Source: Patescibacteria group bacterium
Lineage (GTDB): Bacteria; Patescibacteriota; Minisyncoccia; CAIUEV01; JAHKAQ01
Assembly (NCBI GenBank): GCA_018825765.1
Contig: JAHKAQ010000064.1
Location: forward strand, 1-6,831
Length of the DNA: 6,831 nt
Reading direction: 5' to 3'
The notes under the pieces are model-generated. The model saw only the letters and a list, made by a program, of their open reading frames with translations. It was not told the DNA's origin and did not search any database. This document shows, in pieces, positions 1 to 5,768 of this stretch (its first letter is position 1; every line of letters begins with the position of its first letter). Position numbers and translations under genes: made by a program.

Positions 1-897
1 GGTTGCCAGCGTCTGGTAGCTTGTGGTAAGCGCGTTCCAGGTAGGAGTTCCGTCGCAGTCCGAAGTGCAGAATCTGTGGCGGTAAGCGTCCGAACCGTTA
101 GTGCCTGCCAGTGTCCAATTGCCGCTGTTTTGTCCTTTTATATTAAAATCTTCTGTTACGTTGCCGTCATTGGTCGCGGTTTGGGAATCATTCAGGCCGC
201 TTGCCGTGGTGTCTTTGGTAGCATTCTCGGCCATCATACCATAGCTTACAACCCCGTCGCTAATGCTTACTGAAATAGTCGCCGCACTAACATCCAAATT
301 AACATTATCAAACCAGGCTAACGCCTGCGCTGTCTTACTATTTCCGTTTCTTAAATCCGCATACAGCCTTATCTTATATTCGCCTGTCTCGTCAAAATAT
401 GAGGAAACATCAAGGCCGGACGGTCCGGTCCAGCTTGTCGCGCTTCCGGCGCCGGGAATTGATGTGTCTGACCAAATAGTAACCCAGGTGCTGGGAGCCG
501 AAGGTTTTGCAATTTCCACGCTTACTGTATTTCCCACGCAATCAATCGCGACGCATTGCTTGCTCCAGTATAAACTTAATTCAATAGTATCTGCTGAACT
601 TATATTAGTCCCTATGGTTTGAGACGCATCGCCTGTTATTGTGTTATTTCTCCCAACCGCAGTTGCCGTCTTAACCGATCCGGCGCTGTCTTGATAATAT
701 GAAGAGTCATATATGCTGGTTGAAAGCGTCCAGCCGGTTGAGCCGCCGCTAAAGCTTGGATTAGTCAAATAATTCGTAGCCCTGGCCTTGTATATTTTTG
801 AAGAAATAGGAAAATTTCGCCAATTTTCAGGAATTCCAGCAAAAATAAGAAAGACAAACAAAATCAATAAAAACAAACTCCTGGAAAAAAACTTCAT
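1..897 (-). CDS. Surface-exposed or secreted multidomain protein, N-terminal part (3' end beyond window)
   Basis: The first 299 codons are open to the left edge, so the protein is larger than seen. It begins MKFFSRSLFLLILFVFLIFAG, a Sec-type signal with K2 and R6 before a hydrophobic stretch at about 8-21; cleavage may follow ARA at about 38-40. Residues 42-203 start with TNYLTNPSFSGGSTGW and end with AWFDNVNLDVS, the layout of galactose-binding-like (CBM4/9-like) jelly-roll modules. This assignment is by pattern only. Residues 207-299 form a second beta-rich module rich in Ser, Thr, Asn and Gly, of a kind I associate with large Patescibacteria surface proteins, with a Cys pair at C277 and C281. 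An adhesin or cell-envelope role is inferred; no enzymatic motif is visible. There is no Shine-Dalgarno site before the ATG, only an A-rich stretch. It lies 33 bp after the terminator of the preceding gene, so it is probably a separate transcription unit. Confidence 0.8.
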   Translation of the reverse strand, partial: MKFFSRSLFLLILFVFLIFAGIPENWRNFPISSKIYKARATNYLTNPSFSGGSTGWTLSTSIYDSSYYQDSAGSVKTATAVGRNNTITGDASQTIGTNISSADTIELSLYWSKQCVAIDCVGNTVSVEIAKPSAPSTWVTIWSDTSIPGAGSATSWTGPSGLDVSSYFDETGEYKIRLYADLRNGNSKTAQALAWFDNVNLDVSAATISVSISDGVVSYGMMAENATKDTTASGLNDSQTATNDGNVTEDFNIKGQNSGNWTLAGTNGSDAYRHRFCTSDCDGTPTWNALTTSYQTLAT

Positions 898-930
898 TTT
901 GTTTTTCTATTTATCTTTTTATCATCTTAC

Positions 931-966
931 AATAAAAACAACCCTAACAAAAGGGTTGTTTTTATT
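931..966 (-). terminator. Intrinsic terminator after the secreted 201-aa protein gene
   Basis: Two perfectly complementary 14-base arms (931-944 and 953-966) flank an 8-base loop. Read on the minus strand, the right arm ends GGGTTGTTTTTATT, giving a GC base and a T run. It sits 18 bp past the stop codon at 985 and before the start of the surface protein gene at 897. Because the A-rich and T-rich sides mirror each other it could also work on the plus strand, but no plus-strand gene ends here. Confidence 0.85.
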
Positions 967-984
967 ATTCGTTTCTGTTGAATC

Positions 985-1590
985 TTACCAGTTTCCAAGC
1001 CCTGCTCGTACAGGTGAATGATATTGAATTCCGTGCAAATCGCCGCAGGAATCATTTTCAACCTGTTGAATTATAGCAAAAGATCCCCAAATCACCGGCC
1101 CTATTTCCGTGCCGTCTTCCGTATACCAGATTCCGCTCATAAGAACCGCGTCATGAGGCACCGCTACAATTTTCACAAAATAATTCCATTTACAAACCTC
1201 TCCTTGCGTTCCTTCATATTCTCCGCTCATGTGATTAGTAAGCCATGCTCCCGAGCCGATATAACTATTAAAACCATAATGCCTGTCAAGTAAACCATCT
1301 CCATCGCAATCTTTATTAGACAACCAGGCATCGTTCCATTTCATCATTAAATTATCATCCTTATACGGCTGACACCAGACAGCGTCACGATAAGCATCGC
1401 AATACTTGCCGTTAAAAATATGCCCCTGATAATTATAGCCCCACTTATCAAAACCTGTTTTTATCACGCTGCCGTCAGAAGCTAAAAGTTCGCCGCTCTG
1501 AATCATGGTGCATTCATCTTTTGCAGCAGAAGCCGTATTGAAAAACACAAAAAAACCTAAAGCTATTAACATCAATAATATTCTCTTCAT
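985..1590 (-). CDS. Secreted six-cysteine protein with a DxDxDG calcium-loop motif, function unknown
   Basis: This is a 201-residue protein. I place the start at the ATG at 1590-1588, not at the in-frame upstream ATG at 1629, because a strong Shine-Dalgarno lies directly before it and the product then begins with a clean signal peptide, MKRILLMLIALGFFVFFNTASA, with cleavage likely after ASA (20-22). The mature part has six cysteines (27, 64, 73, 95, 133, 182), which could form disulfides. Residues 94-102, DCDGDGLLD, match the DxDxDGxxD calcium-binding loop of EF-hand, dockerin and thrombospondin-3 repeats. The protein is rich in Trp and Tyr (NDAWLSNKD, GSGAWLTNH, CKWNYFVKIVA, GPVIWGSFAIIQ). 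I have an impression of similar uncharacterised proteins in uncultivated bacteria and archaea but cannot name a family. An exported, calcium-stabilised binding role is a guess. It has its own promoter and terminator. Confidence 0.85.
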   Translation of the reverse strand: MKRILLMLIALGFFVFFNTASAAKDECTMIQSGELLASDGSVIKTGFDKWGYNYQGHIFNGKYCDAYRDAVWCQPYKDDNLMMKWNDAWLSNKDCDGDGLLDRHYGFNSYIGSGAWLTNHMSGEYEGTQGEVCKWNYFVKIVAVPHDAVLMSGIWYTEDGTEIGPVIWGSFAIIQQVENDSCGDLHGIQYHSPVRAGLGNW

Positions 1591-1594
1591 ACTT

Positions 1595-1602
1595 CCACCC
1601 CC
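1595..1602 (-). promoter_or_regulatory. Shine-Dalgarno site deciding the start of the secreted 201-aa protein
   Basis: The minus strand reads GGGGGTGG here, matching the GGAGGTGA consensus at six of eight positions, with the G run 7 bases before the ATG at 1590. This favours that ATG over the one 39 bases upstream. It is the clearest ribosome binding site in the window; most other genes here have only A-rich leaders. Confidence 0.75.
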
Positions 1603-1655
1603 TTTCTTTTTATTTTTTATATAATTCAAAAAACGCTAAAAACTCTATTTTTTTT

Positions 1656-1684
1656 ATTATACACCTTGTCTCTTTATATTTCCA
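1656..1684 (-). promoter_or_regulatory. Probable sigma-70-type promoter of the secreted 201-aa protein gene
   Basis: On the minus strand a perfect TATAAT -10 box (1661-1656) follows a TGGAAA -35-like box (1684-1679) after a 17-base spacer. The -35 box overlaps the last codons of the DUF362 gene, so the secreted protein can be transcribed independently of it. The expected start near 1649 leaves a leader of about 60 bases that includes the Shine-Dalgarno. The -35 box is only a partial match. Confidence 0.5.
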
Positions 1685-2702
1685 CTAACTCATATTCCCG
1701 CCGGCCTATTTTTAACTTCTCCGCATACCTTATGGCGTCCCGGCCGCCAAACACCTTTCTACCCTCTTTCTTGTCCACTAAATCCATCGAAGCCTGATCA
1801 ATCGCCACCGGATCAACACTGGCTAAAATCCCAAAATCCCGGGCCACCGGCTTCATCTCTATCCCCCTACAATCGCAAAGCTCGGTTATGTTAAAACAAA
1901 AATTAAAATAAATATTATTCTTCCCCTTTTGCGCCGCCAAAACGTATTCCGCCATCCTTTCCCGAAAAATTTTAACCGAAGAATTTGAAAAATCAACATT
2001 CATCGCCTCATAATTGCACGCCGCGATACAACCCGCGCAGCCAATGCATTTTTCCCCGTCAATTCTGGGAACCGGCTCTAATCTGATCGCGTCCGCTGGA
2101 CATTGCTTCACGCAGGCCCCGCAACGCTCGCACTTCTCCGCGTCAAGAACCGGATGGGAATTAGAGTGCTGATCCAGCTTCCCTCCTCTGGCCGCGAACC
2201 CCATAGCCAGCTGCTTTAACGCTCCGCCAAAACCAGCCAGCATATGTCCCTTAAAATGACTTAGCACGATCATCTGTCTGTATCTTTCAAAAGCCTTGCC
2301 GATTTTACATTTCCTGAAATGCTTACCTGAAATTTTAATCTCTTCATAGTCATTACCCTTCTCTCCATCTGCAATAATAACCGGCAATCTGGTAAAACCA
2401 TGCTCCTGTGCCAGCTTCTTATGCTCTTTGGCGCCGGTTCTTCTCCCCCGATACAAGGCATTAGTCTCAATAAAGACGCTTTCTACCCTGTTTTTATCTA
2501 AAAAATCAATTATTCCTTTATAATTTTTCGCCCCGATAAAAGTCTCATTCCCCGCTTCCCCAAAATGAACCTTTAGTGGAACCTCGCCTGTTAGCTTTAT
2601 CCCCTCCTCGCGAACTACTTTCTCCAAAAGCTCTCGCGCGCTTTGGCTAATTAAATCTGTCTTTTTATATGAATCAATCGGCTTAAAATATGCTTTCGTC
2701 AT
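1674..2702 (-). CDS. DUF362 domain protein with two [4Fe-4S] ferredoxin motifs
   Basis: This complete 342-residue protein has the DUF362 plus ferredoxin arrangement. DUF362-like sequence spans about 1-180, including VFIETNALYRGRRTG (76-90) and LSHFKGHMLAGFGGALKQLAMG (147-168). Two cluster motifs follow: CERCGACVKQCP with C191, C194, C197, C201, and CIGCAGCIAACN with C219, C222, C225, C229. Each is a standard CxxCxxCxxxC set and should hold a [4Fe-4S] cluster. DUF362-like sequence resumes to the end (DFGILASVDPVAIDQASMDLV), so the ferredoxin part is inserted within the domain. C269, C276 and C278 form a further cysteine group of unknown use. No signal peptide or membrane segment is seen, so it is probably cytoplasmic. 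The family is typical of anaerobes and its reaction is unknown; electron transfer is likely. The leader has only a weak purine stretch, AGAAAG. It lies 94 bp after the ATP-grasp gene, with no terminator between. Confidence 0.9.
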   Translation of the reverse strand: MTKAYFKPIDSYKKTDLISQSARELLEKVVREEGIKLTGEVPLKVHFGEAGNETFIGAKNYKGIIDFLDKNRVESVFIETNALYRGRRTGAKEHKKLAQEHGFTRLPVIIADGEKGNDYEEIKISGKHFRKCKIGKAFERYRQMIVLSHFKGHMLAGFGGALKQLAMGFAARGGKLDQHSNSHPVLDAEKCERCGACVKQCPADAIRLEPVPRIDGEKCIGCAGCIAACNYEAMNVDFSNSSVKIFRERMAEYVLAAQKGKNNIYFNFCFNITELCDCRGIEMKPVARDFGILASVDPVAIDQASMDLVDKKEGRKVFGGRDAIRYAEKLKIGRREYELVEI

Positions 2703-2796
2703 GGTTTGTCTTTCTGCTAAATGCTTAGTCTATCTAAATACGCAAATCGTTTCCGAAAAATTTCCTATTTTCCCTTCAATCTTACGCGATTCACAA

Positions 2797-3666
2797 TTAC
2801 CTATCAACCCTCTTACCTCTTAGCTTTCTGCAATATTTTAAAACCTCATCTGAAACATTTATCCCTGTTGCCTTCTGGAAAGCTTTCCAGCCTACTTTTG
2901 TGTTCAATTCCATAAAATAAAGCTTGCCAGTCCTTTTATCTTCCATAATGTCCAGACCATACAAAAAAAGCCCAAACAAATTTGTAATTTTAGAAGAAAT
3001 AGCGCCAAGCCTCTTTAATATCTTTTTATCCCTGACCCAGGAAACGCTCGCTCCCAAGGAAGCATTATTAGCAAAAACCCCTTTCCTGGCCCGGCGAAAC
3101 ACCACGCCCAACGCCTTTCCTCCAACAATCAAAACCCGATAATCCCCGTTGTTTGGAATAAATCCCTGAAAAATAACGTCTTTCCAGCGAAACCGGCCCT
3201 TCATTTTATCCAAATCCTTCCAGTTTTTTAGCAACCTAACATCCCTTCCCCTGCCCCCTAAACTCGGCTTTACCACCAGGGGAAAATCCAGCAACCTCTG
3301 CCGCCGGATAAAATTATCCAGGCCCGCTCCATTTTTAAATTTAAAGGTAGGGATGCCAATGGACTTAAAATTATCCGCCACCACTTTTTGTTGAAATAAT
3401 TTATACGGAATATATGGATAACGCGCGATGCCCGGATTTATCAAAACCTTCTTCCTCTTTATAAGCTCAAGGCAGGTAGCTTTTTCAGCGCCTAAATCAA
3501 GCGAAGACGATCTCCAAATCACCACCTCTCCCATGCTGTCGATAAAATCCAAGCTGTTTATCCCGGACACATCCACTATTTCAAGCTCTATTCCTTGTCT
3601 TTTAGCCGCGAGAACCAGCTCTCTCACAGCCCAGGAAAATTCATCTGAAACCACCGAAATTTTCAT
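2797..3666 (-). CDS. RimK-like ATP-grasp ligase
   Basis: This complete 289-residue protein shows the ATP-grasp plan of the RimK/glutathione-synthetase type. Residues 1-95 are the pre-ATP-grasp part. FPLVVKPSLGGRGRDV (128-143) supplies the ATP-binding lysine K133 and the glycine-rich loop. IFQGFI (165-170) is the hinge strand; Q167 stands near where many relatives carry Glu. DYRVLIVGGKALGVVFRRA (175-193) is the RimK-type DxRVxVVGG block. YGLDIM and FMELNTKVGW supply D239, E253 and N255, the usual magnesium ligands. Such enzymes form an acyl-phosphate on a carboxylate and join it to an amine; RimK adds glutamate to ribosomal protein S6. Sequence and neighbours do not reveal this substrate, so I give no symbol. 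Family sureness is high, substrate unknown. There is no clear Shine-Dalgarno; an extended -10 promoter lies just upstream. Confidence 0.88.
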   Translation of the reverse strand: MKISVVSDEFSWAVRELVLAAKRQGIELEIVDVSGINSLDFIDSMGEVVIWRSSSLDLGAEKATCLELIKRKKVLINPGIARYPYIPYKLFQQKVVADNFKSIGIPTFKFKNGAGLDNFIRRQRLLDFPLVVKPSLGGRGRDVRLLKNWKDLDKMKGRFRWKDVIFQGFIPNNGDYRVLIVGGKALGVVFRRARKGVFANNASLGASVSWVRDKKILKRLGAISSKITNLFGLFLYGLDIMEDKRTGKLYFMELNTKVGWKAFQKATGINVSDEVLKYCRKLRGKRVDR

Positions 3667-3695
3667 CTGTTTTTGTTAATAAACTTATTGCCAGT

Positions 3696-3704
3696 ATTAT
3701 AGCA
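3696..3704 (-). promoter_or_regulatory. Extended -10 promoter for the ATP-grasp gene
   Basis: The minus strand reads TGCTATAAT, a perfect TGnTATAAT extended -10 element, which needs little or no -35 box; none is obvious upstream. It ends 29 bases before the ATG at 3666, predicting a short leader of about 20-25 bases. It probably drives the ATP-grasp gene and perhaps the DUF362 gene behind it. Confidence 0.55.
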
Positions 3705-3726
3705 CGCTAAAATCTAAAAATATCTT

Positions 3727-3987
3727 CTAAGAGCTTGGCTGTCTTATTGGATTTAATGACCAATCCAAACAAACAACCTGGTAAATCAGATTGCCGAGAA
3801 AAATTGTAATGTCTATCTCTTCCGTAACCTCACGGCGAAAACACTTCTCCCACAACTCATCATATTCCAAATGGCCGCCAGGATAACACCGCTCTCCTTC
3901 ACCGTGAGCATTTTTCCTTTTACCGGGTAATATTTTTTCATCCTTAATCACAACGACCCCAACTCCAACTTTTGGTCAATTATCCAT
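3727..3987 (-). pseudogene. Decayed Nudix hydrolase
   Basis: The reading frame from the ATG at 3987-3985 gives MDN, a TGA stop (3978-3976), then PKVGVGVVVIKDEKILPGKR and on to a TAG at 3727. The second part is the usual opening of MutT/NUDT-type Nudix proteins, where Arg commonly stands at the stop, so a CGA-to-TGA change is the simplest cause. The Nudix box is intact in outline: G, five residues, E, seven residues, REVTEE, but the final Gly is Asp (EEIDI). The strand before the box is also off-type (GEGERCYPGGHLEY). After the box there are only about 27 residues, where family members have roughly 60-80 more. A restart at the GTG at 3951 would give 74 residues lacking the first strand and the C-terminal half. 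Loss of function is likely. Family members hydrolyse nucleoside diphosphates linked to another moiety. Confidence 0.75.
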
Positions 3988-4101
3988 TTTATAGAAATAG
4001 AGGACTTAAGCGGAGCTTTTTATAGATTGTTGACGCCGCTACCCAATCACTTTAGGCGATTCTATCTTCCCTCTAATAATCTTCTCCTGTCCTAAACAAT
4101 A

Positions 4102-4908
4102 TCAAGATAATAAAACGCCGCCGTCAACAACAATAATCTCACCGGTCATATATGATGACGCATCGCTGGCTAAAAATAAAGCAACAGTGGCAATTTCATC
4201 CGGCCGGGCAAATCTGCCCATTGGAATTTTAGCAGTAAACTCCTTCATAATATCTTTTTGGTCCGCTCCGGCTTTCACCGCACCTCCGGTCATGGCTTCC
4301 ACTCCTTCGGTAGCCACCCCGCCCGGAGCGATCGCGTTCACCCTGATCCCCTGTTTGGCAACTTCCAGGGCAAAATTCTTAGTAAAACCCCAGACGCCGT
4401 GTTTAGAAGCGTCATAAGCCGCCAAGCCTGTCATGCTGGGATGAAGAGCATCGATAGATGCAATATTAATAATATTGCCGCCGCCATTCTTCACCATAAC
4501 TTTAGCCGCCTCCCGGCATCCTAAAAAAGTGCCGAATAAATTCACAGCCTGAATTTTTTCAAATAACTCTAAAGACATTTCAAGAACCGGACAAGAAGGA
4601 AAAATTCCGGCATTATTCACAAAAACATCAATCTTGCCAAACTTGTTAACAGTTTCCTGAACAAGATCTACTAAATCTTTTTCCTGACTCACATCAGTCT
4701 TTATAAATAATGATTGCGCATCATATTCCTCTTTTATCTTCTCTGCTTTATTCTCACCTATTTCCTTATTAATATCAGCAATGACTGTATTAGTTCCGGC
4801 TTGAGCAAATCTTTCCGCTATTCCATAACCAATCCCCATTGCCCCGCCTGTAACAACTACAGTTTTCCCGGCAAAGTCAAACAATTCGCTATTTTTTTTC
4901 TCGGACAT
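4102..4908 (-). CDS. Short-chain dehydrogenase/reductase (classical SDR)
   Basis: This complete 268-residue classical SDR has all core motifs. TGGAMGIG (20-27) is the cofactor-binding glycine motif. D45, at the end of the second strand in IADIN, favours NAD(H) over NADP(H). TDVS (71-74) contacts the adenine and NNAG (98-101) stabilises the sheet. N123, S151, Y165 and K169 form the catalytic tetrad (YDASK), followed by PGG at 195-197 and the C-terminal VDGG (261-264). It should move hydride between NAD(H) and an alcohol or carbonyl. The glucose-1-dehydrogenase, acetoin reductase and FabG-like groups all share this pattern, so substrate and symbol are left open. The protein is cytoplasmic. The start at 4908 gives the usual length before the Rossmann fold. 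There is no Shine-Dalgarno, only an A/T-rich leader. It ends with TGA right after the expected VLLS tail. Neighbours on both sides are broken genes and give no pathway. Confidence 0.92.
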   Translation of the reverse strand: MSEKKNSELFDFAGKTVVVTGGAMGIGYGIAERFAQAGTNTVIADINKEIGENKAEKIKEEYDAQSLFIKTDVSQEKDLVDLVQETVNKFGKIDVFVNNAGIFPSCPVLEMSLELFEKIQAVNLFGTFLGCREAAKVMVKNGGGNIINIASIDALHPSMTGLAAYDASKHGVWGFTKNFALEVAKQGIRVNAIAPGGVATEGVEAMTGGAVKAGADQKDIMKEFTAKIPMGRFARPDEIATVALFLASDASSYMTGEIIVVDGGVLLS

Positions 4909-4942
4909 AGTTTTTGTATTTAATTTTTATTTATCTTGACTA

Positions 4943-4948
4943 ATTATA
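4943..4948 (-). promoter_or_regulatory. Possible -10 box for the SDR gene
   Basis: The minus strand reads TATAAT here, 34 bases before the ATG at 4908. No convincing -35 box or TG extension accompanies it, so this rests on a six-base match in an A/T-rich gap. The SDR needs a promoter of its own if the broken KAP gene upstream is not transcribed. Confidence 0.35.
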
Positions 4949-4988
4949 GCTTTATCATACCACCATCCGCCACCCTATCAAACTGAAC

Positions 4989-5300
4989 TTATGTGTCTAG
5001 TATATGGGGTACCTGCCAGAGCTCAAGGGTAAAATTTTCCCATAAATAACTTCTTTCTGGATATTTCCATGCATCAAATTGAATCCACTTTCTTAAATCT
5101 CCTTGCTTGTCTTTAACGCCTTCCAATAAAACACTTTTTCCAGTTCCAAATTTACCAATAAAACCTATTACGGCATTAGAAGCTGGTAACTTATTTATAT
5201 AGCCGGAAAGTTTATTAACTTCATCGTTAAATCCTAGTGGCTTTTTTCTGTAATCTTCCTGAAGAAGTCTCCAATTTTTTATAAATCCTACTTTTTGCAT
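4989..5300 (-). pseudogene. N-terminal fragment of a KAP-type P-loop NTPase
   Basis: The 103-residue frame holds a Walker A motif, GKFGTGKS (49-56), with K55 and S56 for ATP and magnesium, then KWIQFDAWKYPERSYLWENFTLEL (71-94). The FxAWKY...LWE pattern after a P-loop is the signature of KAP NTPases, which usually exceed 400 residues, often hold membrane segments between the Walker motifs, and are linked to phage exclusion or cell-surface organisation. Here the match stops near W95 (about 5016), followed by QVPHILDT and a TAA. No Walker B part is seen in any frame of the remaining 80 bp before the SDR gene. It is therefore a truncated remnant, or less likely a small P-loop protein. The ATG at 5300 follows an in-frame stop and is 11 bases from a terminator, without a Shine-Dalgarno, so expression is doubtful. 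Confidence 0.7.
4992..5013. other. Truncation junction of the KAP gene, possible solo end of an insertion sequence
   Basis: Homology to KAP proteins ends within a few bases of this stretch, which reads TGTGTCTAGTATATGGGG on the plus strand (4992-5009). The minus-strand form has the CCCC...GACA look of some IS3-family ends. No second inverted copy, no target duplication and no transposase are in the window, so this is only a suggestion for why the gene stops here; a plain deletion would serve as well. Confidence 0.25.
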
Positions 5301-5310
5301 TTTTATTTTT

Positions 5311-5336
5311 TAAAAAACAGGGATTTTCACCCTGTT
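5311..5336 (-). terminator. Intrinsic terminator closing the structured intergenic region
   Basis: On the minus strand AACAGGG (5336-5330) pairs perfectly with CCCTGTT (5322-5316) across a 7-base loop and runs straight into a T tract (CCCTGTTTTTTA). The Fic stop codon is more than 430 bp upstream, so the terminator implies a transcript of the intervening hairpin-rich DNA or a long Fic 3' leader. It lies 10 bp before the KAP-fragment start and would block read-through into it. Confidence 0.8.
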
Positions 5337-5750
5337 CTTTAATATCACAATCTAAAAATTTTGTTAATCCAAAATTTTCCAAAATCTCCCATCTTTTTTC
5401 GCTCTCAAAAATCGTTCCCAGGGAGTTTCCCAGTTCGCGCTAAAATCGCGCAGCTAATTTTCCAATCTTATACGGTTACCCAACAGCCTTAGCGTACTCT
5501 GCCAAGGACTTAACGGAGCAATTAAGGTAGCTCCAAAACCTTGCAAAACCCCTATAAATAAAGGTCTTGCGAAAGAAAGTATAAATAAATTTATTAACTT
5601 TCTTTACGACCAAATAGATTGCCGGTATTTCGCTTAATCGCTTTTGGCGCAAAGCGCCTAACAATTCGCTCATTAGGCCCGAAAGCCCAAAAAGCTTTCA
5701 ACGAAAAAAGCAATCGGATTGTTCTCCCGAGTCAAGGAGGTGATTCGAGG
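5337..5750 (-). ncRNA. Candidate structured non-coding RNA or rRNA-spacer relic
   Basis: No credible protein gene lies between Fic and the KAP stub. Read on the minus strand the region is a chain of hairpins. Paired arms in window coordinates: 5681-5686 with 5694-5699; 5656-5661 with 5673-5678 (GCCTAA/TTAGGC) or alternatively 5646-5650 with 5654-5658; 5572-5580 with 5597-5605 (9 bp, with GGTC/GACC outside); 5515-5519 with 5530-5534; 5487-5493 with 5501-5507 (one mismatch); 5436-5439 with 5447-5450; 5421-5424 with 5428-5431; 5355-5363 with 5370-5378 (9 bp). An intrinsic terminator follows at 5336-5311. Near the start it carries ATCACCTCCTT, identical to the 3' end of 16S rRNA. A weak TTGGGG/TATAAG promoter with 17-base spacing lies in the end of the Fic gene. 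I tried tmRNA, RNase P RNA, 6S, SRP RNA and group I/II introns by their known motifs and none fits. Strand and ends are inferred. Confidence 0.4.
5734..5744 (-). other. Anti-Shine-Dalgarno sequence identical to the 16S rRNA 3' end
   Basis: The minus strand reads ATCACCTCCTT, the conserved last bases of bacterial 16S rRNA. The bases before it (CCCTCGA) do not continue the conserved 16S helix, and the Fic stop is only 24 bp upstream, so no 16S gene is present. On the plus strand the same bases are a perfect Shine-Dalgarno, but only a five-codon frame (5757-5774) follows. Confidence 0.5.
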
Positions 5751-5768
5751 GAGGAAATGGGAAAATGG

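Noticed and set aside
76..622. Two overlapping plus-strand frames near the left edge.
   Set aside because: They are opposite-strand shadows of the surface protein, whose minus-strand frame is open for 299 codons with a signal peptide.
1591..1629. Upstream ATG extending the secreted protein by 13 residues (MNYIKNKKKGGGS).
   Set aside because: The extension reads through the Shine-Dalgarno as coding sequence and would put a charged tail before a complete signal peptide.
2270..2470. A 66-codon minus-strand frame inside the DUF362 gene.
   Set aside because: It is an out-of-frame shadow of the DUF362 protein with no domain of its own.
3952..4101. Short reading frames between the SDR and Nudix genes, such as EKIIRGKIESPKVIG and AASTIYKKLRLSPLFL.
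   Set aside because: They are under 20 residues, lie in different frames and match nothing I recognise. They may be scraps of a lost gene, but this cannot be supported.
4187..4524. Two plus-strand frames inside the SDR gene.
   Set aside because: They are antisense to a complete SDR with all catalytic residues and have no start signals.
5476..5673. A 65-codon minus-strand frame beginning MSELLGALRQKR and ending SLAEYAKAVG.
   Set aside because: No ribosome binding site, no recognisable domain, and most of it lies within paired arms of the hairpin region. The tail resembles a tmRNA tag by chance, but no tRNA-like ends or CCA are present.
5656..5678. GCCTAACAATTCGCTCAT on the plus strand resembles one end of an integron attC site.
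   Set aside because: The matching GTTRRRY core and the long imperfect stem are missing at attC spacing. The two arms here are only 11 bases apart, which fits a simple hairpin.
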